Source: Rana temporaria | Lineage: Eukaryota; Chordata; Amphibia; Anura; Ranidae | Length of the DNA: 64,000 bases | Direction of reading: 5' to 3' | NCBI RefSeq assembly: GCF_905171775.1 | Contig: NC_053496.1 | Coordinates: 176,909,928-176,973,927 of the forward strand | Shown: one piece after another, positions 63,960 to 64,000 of the stretch | Numbering within the stretch: the stretch's first letter is position 1 | Layout of the letters: each line of letters opens with the position of its first letter | Notes under the pieces: generated by a model | Told to the model about the DNA's origin: nothing | The model's input: the letters and a program-made list of their open reading frames with translations, nothing else | Databases searched by the model: none | Program-made: the position numbers and the translations under genes

Positions 63960-64000
63960 GTAGAAAGAACTGAGCTATAGAACTCAAAAGTTATTCTAAA

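Overview
The window is nuclear DNA from an amphibian, most likely a ranid-type frog. The evidence is the amphibian style of KRAB-like C2H2 zinc-finger genes (YFSMEEWEYLEGHKDLYKD, NPPERCPRPLYS, acidic ELKDIKVEIKEE modules, ECGKCF fingers), together with vertebrate introns, polyadenylation signals and a dense load of frog-type MITEs, L1/L2 LINEs, Tc1/mariner, hAT-like and LTR sequences. No bacterial gene, operon or CRISPR array is present.

Layout: seven paralogous zinc-finger genes lie head-to-tail on the + strand. Gene 1 (to 2983) lacks its 5' end. Gene 2 spans 6170-11731, gene 3 20411-26013 (decaying), gene 4 33179-37335, gene 5 41802-47132 and gene 6 52104-58465. Gene 7 starts at 61712 and runs off the end. 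The shared plan is a noncoding first exon with an array of ACAGGAAGTGATG motifs, a first intron (with a 64-bp tandem repeat in genes 2, 3 and 5), a KRAB-A-like exon, an NPPERCP exon, two or three acidic exons, a last intron holding a 74-bp repeat, and one large terminal exon. The terminal exon encodes a 10-residue tandem repeat (ENPTTQRSPG) followed by 7-18 C2H2 fingers. Splice sites and phases were read by eye and agree between paralogs.

The paralogs differ in three main ways. The coding repeat has 10, 5, 1, 3 and 7 copies in genes 2-6. The KRAB exon is intact in genes 5 and 6, but reduced to different stumps in genes 2, 3 and 4. Finger number also differs, and broken fingers lie beyond the stop codons of genes 3 and 4. 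Almost every acidic exon keeps a Psi-K-x-E (SUMO-type) motif followed by acidic residues. The family pattern suggests nuclear DNA-binding regulators, possibly repressors of transposable elements. That role is inferred from the family, not shown here.

The spaces between genes are almost entirely repeats. Many insertions can be delimited from target-site duplications and, in three cases, from an empty site in a paralogous copy: an L2 in the gene 2 intron, and a SINE and a hAT-like MITE inside a TTAA-flanked element. There are nested insertions of every kind: LTR in LTR, MITE in L1, hAT MITE in L2, a 3-bp-TSD MITE in a Tc1 element, and a TTAA element in a MITE. Several 28-66 bp minisatellites give long but meaningless open frames.
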